From Rutpela maculata (Eukaryota > Arthropoda > Insecta > Coleoptera > Cerambycidae): DNA of 64,000 nucleotides. The stretch lies in assembly GCA_936432065.2 (NCBI GenBank), contig OW386286.2, forward strand, positions 111,150,419 through 111,214,418, written 5' to 3'. The notes beneath the pieces were generated by a model, which had not been told where the DNA came from, did not search any database, and saw only the letters and a list, made by a program, of their open reading frames with translations. A program made the position numbers and the translations under genes. Below, in pieces: positions 32,710 through 43,802 of this stretch (position 1 is its first letter; every line of letters begins with the position of its first letter).

Positions 32710-33125
32710 GTACTTCTTTTTCTGTCAAATTTTGCTATGAGAAGAAAAATTCTGTTCTTCGAGAGTTGTTCAATATTTACAAATGTTTTCTATATGGTCA
32801 TTATTCAGAAAAAAGTGGTGAAAATTTCATTTGAAAAAATAGACATTATTTTTGCATAAAAAAATCCAATCGGTCTTTTTTTTTGAGGTGAACCAAAAAA
32901 AAAACAGCTGTTCAAAATGGTAGACATGATTTTTCGACACTGCATTCCATTCAAAAGATATTTAACTTTAACTGGATTTTTTTATGCAAAAAATTTTCTA
33001 TTTTTTCAAATTAAATTTTCACCACTTTTTTCTGAATGACCATATAGAAAAAATTTGTAAATATTGAACAACTCTCGAAGAATAGAATTTTTCTTCTCAT
33101 AGCAAAATCTGACAGAAAATGAAGT
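32710..33125. repeat. Nested hairpin
   Basis: Blocks such as TGGTCATTATTCAGAAAAAA and GAGAGTTGTTCAATATTTAC on the left recur as complements at about 33015-33085. The arms are about 150 bp with a centre near 32900. Non-coding. Confidence 0.65.
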
Positions 33126-33126
33126 A

Positions 33127-34014
33127 CAGTAGAGCCTCGGTAATCCGGACACTCCAGTAATTCGGATCCTTCTATTCACCGGACATTTTAAAAATTTTAC
33201 CTCTGTAGTCCGAACAAAGACAAATAAGTTTTTTATGCTAAAATCATAACCTATTTCCTGATAAAGTGAATTATATACCAATGTAAACAGTGCCGCTCTC
33301 AGTCTACACTTAAAAATAGAACGCGTATGTAGTTTCACATCCAGTGGAGTATACTAAGGCAAAATAATTTTTGAAAATTTTCATTGTTTAAATAGGCTTA
33401 GAATGTCATGAAACGTCAAGATTTTATGTTTGAGCAAAAAAAATGTTTGTCGCGTCGGTCTGTCTGTTGGTCTTGTAACTTTTTGGTGCTCACTATTATT
33501 CTGGAACCGTTTAAGATATTGACTTAAAATATGGCACACGTGTATGTATTTTAACGAGATCTGGAACTAGATTATATTTTTATCTTATTCCTTTGAAGAG
33601 TTGAAGGGTAAATTGAGGTAAATGGGGGTAAATCAAGCAAGCAAAAGTCCATGAAATTGGTATTTAGTAAATATAAGAGAAGCAAAGTTCTCAAAAAAAA
33701 TTTTGGCACCCTCATTACCATCCCCACCCCATTATTAAAGGAGGTGAAAAAATATTGTGATTTAGTGTGTGCACAGGAACCAGTTATCAAAAATTTTTTT
33801 CACTTCATTCATCCCCACCACTACCGATGTGGCATATAATTTTATGTGGAAGAATTGGATGTGAAAGTAGTGATTCCTTAGGCAGCGTTTTTTTTAGTTG
33901 CTATGACAAGTTAAAAAAAAATTGTATATGTAAAAATAATCCACCACCACTAGTCTGGATACCTCCCTAATCCGGGAGTTGCTGGAACCACATTTGTCCG
34001 GATTAGCGAGGCTG
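33127..34014. mobile_element. Tigger/pogo-like non-autonomous element
   Basis: The left end CAGTAGAGCCTCGGTAATCC and the right end GTCCGGATTAGCGAGGCTG are the TIR style of Tigger elements (the right one lacks a few bases), and TA lies on both sides (33125-33126 and 34015-34016). Any transposase is gone; the minus-strand ORF at 33006-33338 shows no DDE or CENPB motif. HINE-like copy 6 is inserted inside. Confidence 0.78.
33334..33892 (+). mobile_element. HINE-like repeat, copy 6 (diverged)
   Basis: An older-looking copy: TTCACATCCAGTGGAGTAT start, GTCGCGTCGGTCTGTCTGTT microsatellite remnant, and GGCAGCG end, with several deletions. It lies in the Tigger-like element. Confidence 0.72.
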
Positions 34015-34016
34015 TA

Positions 34017-34624
34017 AATAATGTTAGTTTTTGGACATTCTAAATTTTGTGATACCAACTTTATTGTGAAAAAAAAAATATAAAAAAAAAATCACGATGT
34101 GAGGGACCCTTGGATTGCGAGACAAAACTCTTGCCGCTACACCACCATTTCTTATTACTAAAATTGTTAATGAGTGTAATATATACCATAAAAAAATTTA
34201 TTGTGATTATTAGGAAACACATATTAGTAAAATGTATTAAAAAAAAAATAGTGATAGGAAATAACATTTCGCAAGGTTTCTATTTACTACAAACCATAAA
34301 AAAATGTAAAAAATATTTTTTTAAATTTTAAATTACTAATAACTTTCTTATTTACCAATCTATTTTGTTAAAAAACAATAGGGTTCTTCCTCTAGCTAAC
34401 ACTAAGTTACTCTCCAAATTTCAATACAATCGGATTTTTCTTTCTTGAGTTATCGTGCTTACAAGAAACGTGACGGACGGACAGACGGACATTTTGAAAG
34501 TTGTTCAGAATTCGTTCACCAACATAACGATATAAAAATTTGTTCTCTACGAGCGATATTTACTGATTTAGAAATGTGCCGATCAAATACAATATACTCT
34601 TTGTTTTTGCGAAGAGTATAATAA
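34017..34624. other. AT-rich DNA with a GACG-repeat block
   Basis: A stretch near 34462 (GTGACGGACGGACAGACGGA) with GAGTTATCGTGCTTACAAGA upstream resembles the microsatellite block of another Helentron-derived or Tc1-like insect repeat. No ends were identified. Confidence 0.4.
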
Positions 34625-35169
34625 TGCAGATATCGATCTGAAATTTTTATCAGATGTTCTCTCCTATATAGCACATACTTTAGTAAAATTTCAAAAATTT
34701 TTCTAAAATATTTCTGAAATTAAAGCTATCTTAATGTTCGGGGGGTCATTTTATAGGTTTTTTTTAATACCTATAACTTTCCCATTTGAACTTTCCTCTC
34801 ATTAGCCTTCTATCTAAACGCGAAAAATCGATTTTTCAACTTTACGACCCCCCACCCCCTTTATCCTTTATCCGGTATGACATCAGTTGGCAAATGAACC
34901 TGTTTAGTGTGACGTCAGATTCTAGGCAACCAACAATACAAGTGTGTGTTGCTAAAGATTTTGAGCCTTATACATTTAAGGGCGAAAAATATGTCCGTTG
35001 ATCAGTGCCTCTAATTTTATTTGGTTAAAACACATATTAATTTAATTGAGTAAATTATATGTAGAACTAATCTAACGTATGTTAGGTATATGGCCTATTA
35101 ATTAAATTGTCTTAAATATATCACATAATAGAGTAATAACACAAAGTTGATAACATGGCCTTAGTAATC

Positions 35170-35425
35170 TGTAAAATTTAACTTGAATTTCTTTCAAAAT
35201 AATTACAAGTTTTTGTGAATATCCAGTAAACTAAGATAAATATATAAAGAAGCCACCAGCATAATGCCCAGTGAAATAGAGGCCTACGATGGCCTCTATA
35301 CCCTGCATTGGTAATGATTTTGATCGCTTTCTTTTGTAGATGAAATATTTTTATCGTATGACAAGAATTACCTGATAAAGTGATGCCATAACTAATGTGT
35401 GTAAAATTTGGCACAAGAGTTTAGT
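35170..35425 (-). pseudogene. Reverse transcriptase C-terminal fragment
   Basis: The minus strand reads FTHISYGITLSGNSCHTIKI and LQKKAIKIITNAGYRGHRRP, then LFHWALCWWLLYIFILVY and KTCNYFE. The pattern 'YGI..WG(N)S....I..LQK(R)AIRII' followed by 'CRPLF' and an L/Y-rich helix is typical of the RT thumb region in CR1-like elements. Frame drift near LFHWALC suggests a frameshift. About 80 residues remain, with no flanking RT core. Confidence 0.72.
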
Positions 35426-35714
35426 TCAATGAAGGTATGCCTTTATTGAACTATAAATCAGTAACCTTCATTAAAACTGATGCATATTTACGTTATATTT
35501 CTTAAATTGTCAAAAAAAGAAAATTTTTTTTTTGGTTTTCTTTTTTGAAATATGATGACTAGATAAGAATGAAAATAGCAGAAAATTTCGGTGTTGAAAA
35601 ATAGATTGTTAAAATTTTACAAGAAGCAAAAACTTGCTAGTATACCTGCCACCAATTAAAACAATAAAATTGCTGCTGCCAAAAATTTCCTTGTTCACCT
35701 ATTTTGATGCTTAA

Positions 35715-37205
35715 CCCCTTCACTCACCATGTCCCTCCTCAGGGACATCAATTTTAAACGTTTCTGACATCGTGATTTATGGACATATGTACCTGATTTC
35801 ACTATGTACCGGTCCAGAGACTTTTATATAATTCCCAAATCAACATCCAACAACATCTAAGTGACAGTTGCGAAAACTGAACACTCATGTATGTTTTGTT
35901 GCCTGACCGTCTTAGAAACTGTCAAAACATAGTATTGTTACGTATAGTTTTAAGTGATAAAAAAAATCGATTGATTAAAAATTTTTTCATTATTGGTAAG
36001 TACAAGAGTCATTGTTTGTGCAATATTTTTGTATAATACTGGGGCTTCGGTTACGAGTAGGATTTTTTCAAAGTGACATGATTTGTACGTCATGGATGTC
36101 TTACTGAATTTTTGAAGACTGAATTCTTGACCTTTGCTTCATTAATGAAGAGAACTTGGTCTAATTAATTGTAGATTGCATATGCGATTTGGGTTTGAAT
36201 AGGTAATATAGAACTTTAGGCATACCTAGCTGATGTCCGCGACTTCGTTCACATGGAAGACTTCTTGCGCGTGCAACTTAGAACATTGACATACTCGCTT
36301 ATGCCTATAAAGAAGTACTACATACTCAGTGAGTACTCCTGTAGTACTCAGGAAGTACACTCGAGGGAACCCACTGCGCATTCATTGCACTGAAGGAAAA
36401 CTTCTGCGAATCCATAGTACTCGGAGAAACCCACTGCGCATCCATTGTACTTGAGAAAACTCACTGCGCATTCATAGTACTCGGAGAAACCCACTGCACA
36501 TCCATGATACTCGGGGAAACCCACTGCACATCCATTGTACTCGAGGAAACCCACTGCGTAACCATAGCACTCGGGGAAACCTACTGCGGTCCATATTGTA
36601 CTCGGGGAAACCCACTACACATCCATAGTACTCGGGGAAACCCACTGCGCATTCATTGTACTGAATTCGTGGATAGAATACCGTAATCATGCAGTCGAAC
36701 TTTACGTTCTCAAAAAAAAAAACTTGATTTCAGAATATTGCAGAATTGCCAAACCAAAAAGAGTAGACCTAGTCCAGCAAATCACACAAATGCACCACAA
36801 TGCCCACAAGAAAAAAACGAAGTAAAGCCAGTTAGAGAGTTATGCAAAGGAAAAACACGTATACTATACTAAGTGCAAGCATTTATGCCTTCTGAAAGAC
36901 CGTAACAGCTTCTTGAAGATTCATAAACAATAATATTGTGATTTTTTAAAAACTTTTGTTAATGTTTATTGTTGTAAGATTTTGAACATTGTAACTGCAA
37001 TAAATCTCTTTTATTTCATGATTTCTTATTGAATCCTACAAATCCTATAAAAGATCCACGAAGTCACTATGACCCTTGTCAGGGACATCCTTTAAGGACG
37101 AAATGGAAGAACCTAGAGTTATTCCCGTGCCACTAAAAATCATAAAAAAATTAAATGAAGTTTCAGATTTTTCTGAAAATTATTTTTGGTTTGTGACTGA
37201 AAGGG
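35715..37205. mobile_element. piggyBac-like non-autonomous element
   Basis: TTAA lies on both sides (35711-35714 and 37206-37209). The termini CCCCTTCACTCAC (left) and GTGACTGAAAGGG (right) are inverted repeats with two mismatches, and each is followed inward by a hairpin-forming block, ATGTCCCTCCTCAGGGACAT on the left and ATGACCCTTGTCAGGGACAT on the right. TTAA duplication with a CCC-start is the piggyBac signature. No transposase ORF remains in the 1.49 kb; a 30-bp minisatellite occupies part of the inside. Confidence 0.82.
36355..36665. repeat. 30-bp minisatellite
   Basis: About ten copies of a unit resembling CCATTGTACTCGGGGAAACC-CACTGCGCAT, with 70-95% similarity between neighbours. As 30 is a multiple of three, the minus strand stays open and would read a ten-residue repeat (AVGFPEYNGC style) in more than one frame. 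I treat that as a by-product, not a gene. Confidence 0.85.
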
Positions 37206-37246
37206 TTAATTTGACTCCACTACTGGGAAAATGCAATATTTGTATT

Positions 37247-37903
37247 ACTTCCACATCCAGTGGAAGTATAGTAACGACAAAAAAATTATTAAAAATTTTT
37301 ATTGCTCAAATAGGCTTAAAATGTCATGAAACGTCGAGATTTTAAGTTTGAGCGAAAACAAATTTCTGTCTGTCTGTAACTTTTTTTTTGTGCGCACGTT
37401 TACTCTGGAACCGTTTAAGATATTGATTTGAAATTTGGTATATGTACTTTAACAAGATCTGGAACTAGATTATATTTTCATCTTGTTCCGTCGAAGGGTT
37501 GCGGGGTAAATTGGGGTAAATTTGGGGTAAATGGGTAAATAAAGCAGGTAAGAGTCCATAAAACTGGTATTTAGTATAGAAAAGAGAAGCTAATGTCTCA
37601 AAAAAATTTTTGGCATTAGCCACCCCCATCACCACCCCCACCATTATTAAAGGGGATGAAAGAAAATTGTGATTTAGTGTATGTACAAGAACCAGAAATT
37701 TTTTTACTTCATCCCCCCCACTATCACCCCCCACCTCACTACCGATGTGGGGTATCGTTTTATGGGTTTTTGAGGTAGAGGATTTCAAATATTATATTAT
37801 TAAAGTTCCATAAACAATTATTTCCACATACAAAGTTTTTCATTGTGAGTGACTTGGATAGAGAATCTGGATGTGGAAATAGTGATTCCTTGAGCAGCGG
37901 TTT
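37247..37903 (+). mobile_element. HINE-like repeat, copy 7
   Basis: Full copy from the hairpin to GAGCAGCGGTTT, about 40 bp right of the piggyBac-like element. The microsatellite is reduced to TCTGTCTGTAAC. Confidence 0.82.
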
Positions 37904-38202
37904 AATATATTCAATGGATGTCTTATGTAACTTACATTCATTGGCACGCATCCCGGAAATTTCTGTAAAGTGAAAACCAGTTTCCATCCATTTGGTACAA
38001 CAACAAAAACTAGTCATCTCTTGATCCAGGATTTGTACATGAAAAAGGGAGGAAATTTTTGAGAGTTTTTACTCACCTAATCTAAATAATATTTTTCCTA
38101 GTAACATAAAAAATACTTATCGTAAAACAAAAGTAAATTTTTATTTTAGCAGAAAAATTTGGAGAAAAGCAATTAAATTTTCTTTAAAACAAGATGTACT
38201 TA
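37904..38202. other. AT-rich non-coding DNA
   Basis: Nothing recognised between the two elements; TTA at 38200-38202 is the left TSD of the next one. Confidence 0.4.
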
Positions 38203-39778
38203 TAGCCCAGACGACAGAGATCATTTTATAGTGAAACCCACAAAAAGTTGCAAACTGAATAATTTTTTTTTTAATGAGTTCGTGAAAGTGTATAAAATAA
38301 TATCCTGAAAAGTTTACATTCCGCTCGGATGCAGAACATAAAAAAAAAGTGAAAATTTTTCTTTTTTATCAATTTTTTCAAAATTTTTAAATTAAGTCAG
38401 GCTAAAAAAAAAACAAAAAATGCAGGTGTGTAGACCACGCGTTTCTGAAGAAAAAATGTCTTAATAAAATTTATCGCTAAAGCCACGGTTTTTCCGGAAA
38501 AAATAGTGAAGTAACTTTGTCACTCTGCTCAGCCAAGCGCATGGTTAAATGCATACTACGGAACCTCTAAAAATTCTTATCAGTTCTAACAAGTGAAATA
38601 AAGCTTTTTTCTCTTTCTGATTACACATTTTTAACATTTTAACATTTTTCTTAATAACTAAGAGGATAAATAGTGAGTCTGGATGAAAAATATATAATTA
38701 TGAAAGCATACAGACAACATAACCGCTGAGTCGCTCGCATGAATTTTTACGAGCCTTTACTGTATTGTATTTATTACAGATACACCTATCCACATTTCAG
38801 CTATACCCACTGAATTCCTTATACATTTGTTAATTTATTGGAAAAGTTCCAGAATTTATTTATATTCAAAACAATCAAAGATATTTTCATAGTTATAAGG
38901 ATAAGATCGTGACAATCACAATTTCTTATCATGATATGATTAATCATATTTTCCAAAAATGCATAAAAGTAAACGAATTTGTGTTTCAACATTCGAAAAG
39001 TATACATTTTTTCCAAAATAGGGATATTTTATTTTTTCCAATGGGTCAATTTCTCGGCAAGTTACAGCCTCCAATGTATATATTTATCAAGAAAATCATC
39101 AAGCAATTAAATTAAAGTGATTTGAGATGTACTTTTTTTTTAATCGACACGTTACTACAACTTAATAAACCATAATAATCATAAAGTGTACATACTTTTT
39201 AACAGTTTTCAATGAAAAAAAATTTTTTCTGAAGGGCTTTTATTTTCTTCTATATTTTTTATTGCGACGATTGAGTTCGGGCGTGATAATATATATAAGC
39301 ATATTTTTCCCATCCATTCTTTGCTTGTATTGTTTGAAACAAAAAAGCATCAGAAAGCTATATTTTCGATCTTTTAAATGAACCAACACTCACATAGATT
39401 GAACAAATTCTGATTTAGTGACATGTAATTCAGTGCATCGGTGTCACAGTCATGCGTATTCAAGCGCGTGTACGCATGCATCTCGTTCCGAGTTATAACG
39501 TTACACTTGACTATTTTTTTCCGGGAAACCCGTGGCTTTAACGATAAATTTTGATAGGACATTTTTGTTCATAAATACGTGATCTATCCATCTGTATTTT
39601 TTATTTTTTTCTAGCTTGATTTAATTTCAAAATTTTGAAAAAATGTTTTTTATGTTCTGCACCCGAGCGGAATATAAACTTTTTAGGATATTATTCTACA
39701 CACTTTCACGAACTCATTAAAAAAAAGTTTACACAGTTTGCAACTTTTTGTGGGTAAATACCTTCGTCGACTGGGCTA
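38203..39778. mobile_element. PIF/Harbinger-like long-TIR element
   Basis: The termini TAGCCCAGACGACAGAG (left) and TCGTCGACTGGGCTA (right) lead into inverted arms of about 300 bp (38203-38515 and 39460-39778; blocks such as TTCGTGAAAGTGTATAAAAT and GCCACGGTTTTTCCGG pair with the far arm). TTA occurs on both sides (38200-38202 and 39779-39781), a 3-bp TWA-type TSD typical of PIF/Harbinger. The 1.58-kb element has no transposase or Myb-like ORF and is non-autonomous. Confidence 0.75.
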
Positions 39779-39781
39779 TTA

Positions 39782-40418
39782 AGAGATTGACAAGATTAAT
39801 AGTTTACCTTCCAGAATACAAACATTATTAACATATTTCGATGTATTGTGACATGTCCACTGATTTATTTGCATCCATTTTTTTTTTTTTTTGGAGACAA
39901 CCAACTTCTAGTGGCTGCAACATGTTTTAAAGTAAACCATCATAATCTCATCAAATTTTTCTTTATCGGTAACGAGTAAACTAAAGAGTAACTTTAGATT
40001 CATATTTACCGAATCAAAAAACCACTTTGAAATTGTGTGACATCTTAATGTTAAGAAATGTTGAAGATGCATACTATATTTTTTATGATACATACATTAT
40101 TTTTAATTATTCAGGTTTAAGGGCTTCCGGTTAAAACGGGGCTGCCAGTCGTGAACTGAGCCCTTAGTCGCACCCCTTTCGATTTTTTTGTGGAAAACGA
40201 AGTTTCAAAGCAAAAACCTAAAGTGTGTGCGAGCATAAACGTTCATCCGTGCGAAATAAAGACTGACCATCTAACTTATTTTTGAAAAGATGTGGCGCAA
40301 AAATTAAATTTAATAAATTATTAATCCCGAAGTTTAAATTAATTTTGCAGTTCGGTAGCCGCGCAGTTTATCCGTCGTATTTATGAGATCAAAGGGGTTC
40401 ACCGTGGGGCTTTCGGAG
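39782..40418. other. Non-coding DNA
   Basis: No gene or TIR seen. The last 8 bp, TTTCGGAG, are the left TSD of the next element. Confidence 0.4.
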
Positions 40419-40754
40419 CAGGGACCGTAACCGAACCGAAGCCGTAACCGAAAAACCGCACCGTAATTACGATTTTTTTTTTTTACCGAAACCGAAAACC
40501 AGATTGGCGCTGCTTTGAAAACCGAAAACCAAATTAACGCTGCTCTGAAAACCGAAACCGTAACCGAAAATGGTTAGGTAACCATAACCGAAACCGAGGC
40601 GAAAAGAATTTCATTTTCGGTCCCGGCAAGCATAAATTCAATTTTAACCGAAACCCTAACCGTTCTGGAAAACTGAAACCGTAACCGATAACCGAAAATG
40701 GTGTACGTCAGTTAACCGTAACCGAATCAAAATAAATTTCAGTTTGGGTCCCTG
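40419..40754. mobile_element. hAT-like MITE made of AACCGA-type repeats
   Basis: CAGGGACC at the left and GGTCCCTG at the right are inverted ends of hAT style. TTTCGGAG (40411-40418) and CTTCGGAG (40755-40762) form an 8-bp TSD with one mismatch. The 336-bp inside is a degenerate array of ACCGAAACCGTAACCGAAAA-like units plus two longer direct repeats containing AACGCTGCT or GGCGCTGCT. A second, partial copy lies at about 262-289. Confidence 0.8.
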
Positions 40755-40852
40755 CTTCGGAGACATAAACGCGGATCATATCCTACAAATAATATTGACG
40801 TTATCTTATCTACTGTACTGTCAGCAAAAAGATTAATAAAATTGAAAAAGAT

Positions 40853-41910
40853 GGATAGATAGATAGATAGATAGATTTATTTCATGTGAAAAAATTACAT
40901 CATATACACTCGCCAATTTTAGAAACATAAGAATACATAAAATACAATATAAAATAAATAATTATATAGTTTTATCGATAAATATCTAAAGGAATTCTTA
41001 AGCTTCCCAAGTTAATTTACTGTCTAGGAAGAGTCCAAGGGATTTAACCGGATCATTATTTTTCAAAAGGTTATGGTGGTTTAAATTAAAAAAAACCGCT
41101 GCCCAAGGAATCACTACTTCCACATCCAGATTTTCTATTCAAGTAACTCACAACGAAAAAATTTTGTATGTGGAAATAATTGTTTATGGAACTTTAATAA
41201 TATAATATTTGAAATCCTCTTCCCCAAAAACCCATAAAACGATACCCCACATCGGTAGTGGGGTGGGGGTGGTGATAGGGGATGGAAGGAGGATGTATGA
41301 AGTAAAAAAATATTTTGAGGTTTCTGTTTCTTGTACACACACTGAATCAAAATTTTTTTTCATCCCCTTTAATAATGGGGGTGGTAATGAGGGTGGCTAA
41401 TGCCAAAATTTTTTTTGAGACCTTAGTTTCTCTTATATATACTAAATACCAATTTTATGGACTCTTACCTGCTTGATTTACCTATTTACCCCAATTTACC
41501 CCCCAACCCTTTGACGGAACAAGATGAAAATATAATCTAGTTCTAGATCTCCTTAAAGTACATATGGGTACCAAATTTCAAGTCAATATCTCAAACGGTT
41601 CCAAAGTAAACGTGCGCACAAAAAAAGTTACAGACAGACAGAAATTTTTTTTTTCGCTCAAACTTGAAATCTCGACGTTTCATGACATTCTAAGCCTATT
41701 TGAACAATAAAAATTTTTAAAAATGTTTTTGTCGTTACTATACTTCCACTGGATGTGGAAGTAATTAATGTTTGAGTTTTATTCAAGTTTAGTCTCAACT
41801 TAATATTGTTAAAATAAGTCATTGCTTCTGACTGCATTTCCTTTGTTGTGTTTGTAAGAAGTTTTGAGTGATAAATAAAAAATAAAATTGAAAAAGGATC
41901 AGGTCGCACA
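40853..41910 (-). pseudogene. CR1-like RT remnant split by a repeat
   Basis: On the minus strand, 41909-41764 reads SKLLTNTTKEMQSEAMTYFN and NIKLRLNLNKTQTLI; after the HINE-like copy it continues at 41091 with LNHHNLLKNNDPVKSLGLFL and DSKLTW, the RT block after the catalytic site. Then sequence jumps to a 3' UTR-like part ending in a (TAGA)n tail, seen as GATAGATAGATAGATAGATA at 40857-40876. The deletion between DSKLTW and the 3' end, and the lack of everything upstream, make it dead. The 3' end is shared with the block at about 10740-10900. Confidence 0.75.
41092..41762 (-). mobile_element. HINE-like repeat, copy 8
   Basis: Full minus-orientation copy lying between RT residues NKTQTLI and LNHHNLL. 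The flanks AATTAAAA and TAATTAATG again show an A/T-run target. The microsatellite is GACAGACAG near 41632. Confidence 0.82.
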
Positions 41911-42019
41911 CTGTGGCAAAATCACAAGTGGTGTGATGTGGTGTTATTGTAAACACAAATTAACAATACAATACTGACAAAACAAGTAAGTCATAAATAC
42001 AAAATCCCTGCGTAAGAAA

Positions 42020-42102
42020 TCTGGCCTATTTAAACAACAAAAATTTCAAATTCCTTTTTAACGTTACTACACTTCCACTCAACTATGTGGATGAAGAAGT
42101 AA
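42020..42102 (-). mobile_element. HINE-like repeat, copy 9 (5' end only)
   Basis: A diverged fragment: GGCCTATTTAAACAACAAAA to ACTTCCACTCAACTATGTGG, with a few extra bases in the hairpin loop. Confidence 0.6.
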
Positions 42103-42143
42103 TAAATTTGAAGCAAAATTAATAACAGTTAAACTAAGTTTTA

Positions 42144-42834
42144 TTAGTATAGTAACGACAAAAAAAATTTTAAAAATTTGTATTGTCCAAATAGGCTTAA
42201 AATGTCATGAAACGTCGAGATTTTAAGTTTGAGCGAAAAAAAAATTTCTGTCTGTCTGTCGGTCTGTCTGTCTGTAACTTTTTTTTGTGAGCACGTTTAC
42301 TCTGGAACCGTTTGAGATATTGACTTGAAATTTGGTATACATATGTACTTTAACGAGATCTAGAACTAGATTATATTTTCATCTTGTTCCGTCGAAGGGT
42401 TGGGGGGTAAATAGGAGTAAATTTGGGGTAAATGGGTAAATCAAGCAGGTAAGAGTCCATGAAATTGGTATTTAGTATATACAAGAGAAGCTGAGGTCTC
42501 AAAAAAATTTTTGGCATTAGCCATCCCCATTACCACCCCCACCTCCTTATTAAAGGGGATGAAAAAAAAATGTGATTTAGTGCATGTACAGGAACCAGAA
42601 ACCTCAAAATATTTTTATACTTCATCCACCCCCCCCCACTGCCACCCCCTATCACCACCCCCACCCCACTACCGATGTGGGGTATCGTTTTATGGGTTTT
42701 TGGGGTAGAGGATTTCAAATATTATATTATTAAAGTTCCATAAACAATTATTTTCACATACAAAGTTTTTTCGTTGTGAGTGACTTGGATAGAGAATCTG
42801 GATGTGGAAGTAGTGATTCCTTGGGCAGCGGTTT
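42144..42834 (+). mobile_element. HINE-like repeat, copy 10
   Basis: Nearly full copy lacking the first ~18 bp (starts AGTATAGTAACGACAAAAAA). It has the longest microsatellite, CTGTCTGTCTGTCGGTCTGT style, at about 42247-42276, and ends GGGCAGCGGTTTTT. Confidence 0.8.
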
Positions 42835-42837
42835 TTA

Positions 42838-42965
42838 GATAAATATACTCACAGAAAAATACATTTCCATTAACTTTTTTTTTAAATACAGTTTTGTGCG
42901 ACATTCTCTGAAGTAGTCTGGTAATTTATTATACATTTCGATTAATATATTCAAGATCATAATGA
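42838..42965 (-). pseudogene. Reverse transcriptase C-terminus remnant
   Basis: The minus strand reads ILNILIEMYNKLPDYFRECR then TKLYLKKKLMEMYFS, the 'YNKLP' C-terminal block of CR1-like RT proteins. The fragment is about 40 residues long, next to HINE-like copy 10. Confidence 0.55.
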
Positions 42966-43243
42966 AAATCATGCAAATATTGAAAAGGAGTTTCATCGAA
43001 TAAATTAAAGTAAGTTCTCTACACTTTTTAGTATTATTTACCTAAGCTATACAACAAACTTTCAAACCATATCGAATACATATCTACAAATCAATACAAA
43101 GAAAGAATAAAAACGTCTTACTAGAAAAAAGCAAACTACTCTTTGAATGAAGTTTTAAATTTACATGTTTAATACTCGTGTTTTATATCTTTTATATTCA
43201 TACAGTTTAAATTGTAGATTGTTTTGTTTAAGTACTGTTAGTA

Positions 43244-43767
43244 CAATGTAGTTAAGGTAAAATAAATTTTGAAATGGGCTTAGAAAGTCATGAAACGTCG
43301 TGATTCTAAGTTTGGGCAAAAAAAAATTGTCAATCTGTCTCATTTTTTTGTGCACACGATTACTCTGGAATGGTTTATGACATTGACTTGAAATTTGGTA
43401 CACCTTACGTATCATAACGAGATCTGGAACTAGATTATATTATGATCTTATTCCGTTGAAGGGTTGGAGGGTAAATGGGGGTAAAAATAAGTAAGGCAAG
43501 CAAGAGTCCATATATCGGGATTTAGTGTACGTACGAGAAGTCAGTCTCAAAATATTTTTTTGGTATCAGCCATCCCCCATTACCACCTCTACTGTATTGT
43601 TAAAGGGGGTAAAAATAAAATAAAATTGTATACAAGGACCAAAAGCCCCAAAAACTTTTCTGGCTTGAGCCACCTGCACTAGCGATGTGGCACATCATTT
43701 TATGAGTTTTATGGGTAGACAGTTTTAGATATTATAGAATTACAATTTTATCTTAGGCAGTGATTTT
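43244..43767 (+). mobile_element. HINE-like repeat, copy 11 (diverged)
   Basis: Recognised by GTCATGAAACGTCG, TGACTTGAAATTTGGTACAC and GATCTGGAACTAGATTATAT in order. The hairpin start and the last 25 bp are lost, and many small deletions show greater age. Confidence 0.65.
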
Positions 43768-43802
43768 TTAAAATCAAGAGTCAAATTCATTTTTTTATTT
43801 TT

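Larger units (their letters stand above)
32336..34894. repeat. Long inverted repeat enclosing other elements
   Basis: The left arm (32336 to about 32660) starts TTTGCCAACTGATGTCATAC, and the right arm (about 34625-34894) is its complement. Shared blocks include CCGGATAAAGG, TTCAAATGGGAAAGTTATAG and AACATTAAGATAGCTTTA (order conserved). Inside lie a nested hairpin (about 32710-33125) and a Tigger-like element (33127-34014). No transposase was recognised. Confidence 0.65.

Noticed and set aside
33006..33338. 110-codon minus-strand ORF in the Tigger-like element
   Set aside because: Spans the TIR and the neighbouring hairpin and has no DDE or DNA-binding motif.
36355..36665. Possible CRISPR-like array
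   Set aside because: Units are continuous 30-bp tandem repeats with no unique spacers, in a eukaryotic TE.
36348..36690. Minus-strand ORFs reading ten-residue repeats
   Set aside because: They are the translation of a 30-bp minisatellite; more than one frame is open and there is no start context or domain.
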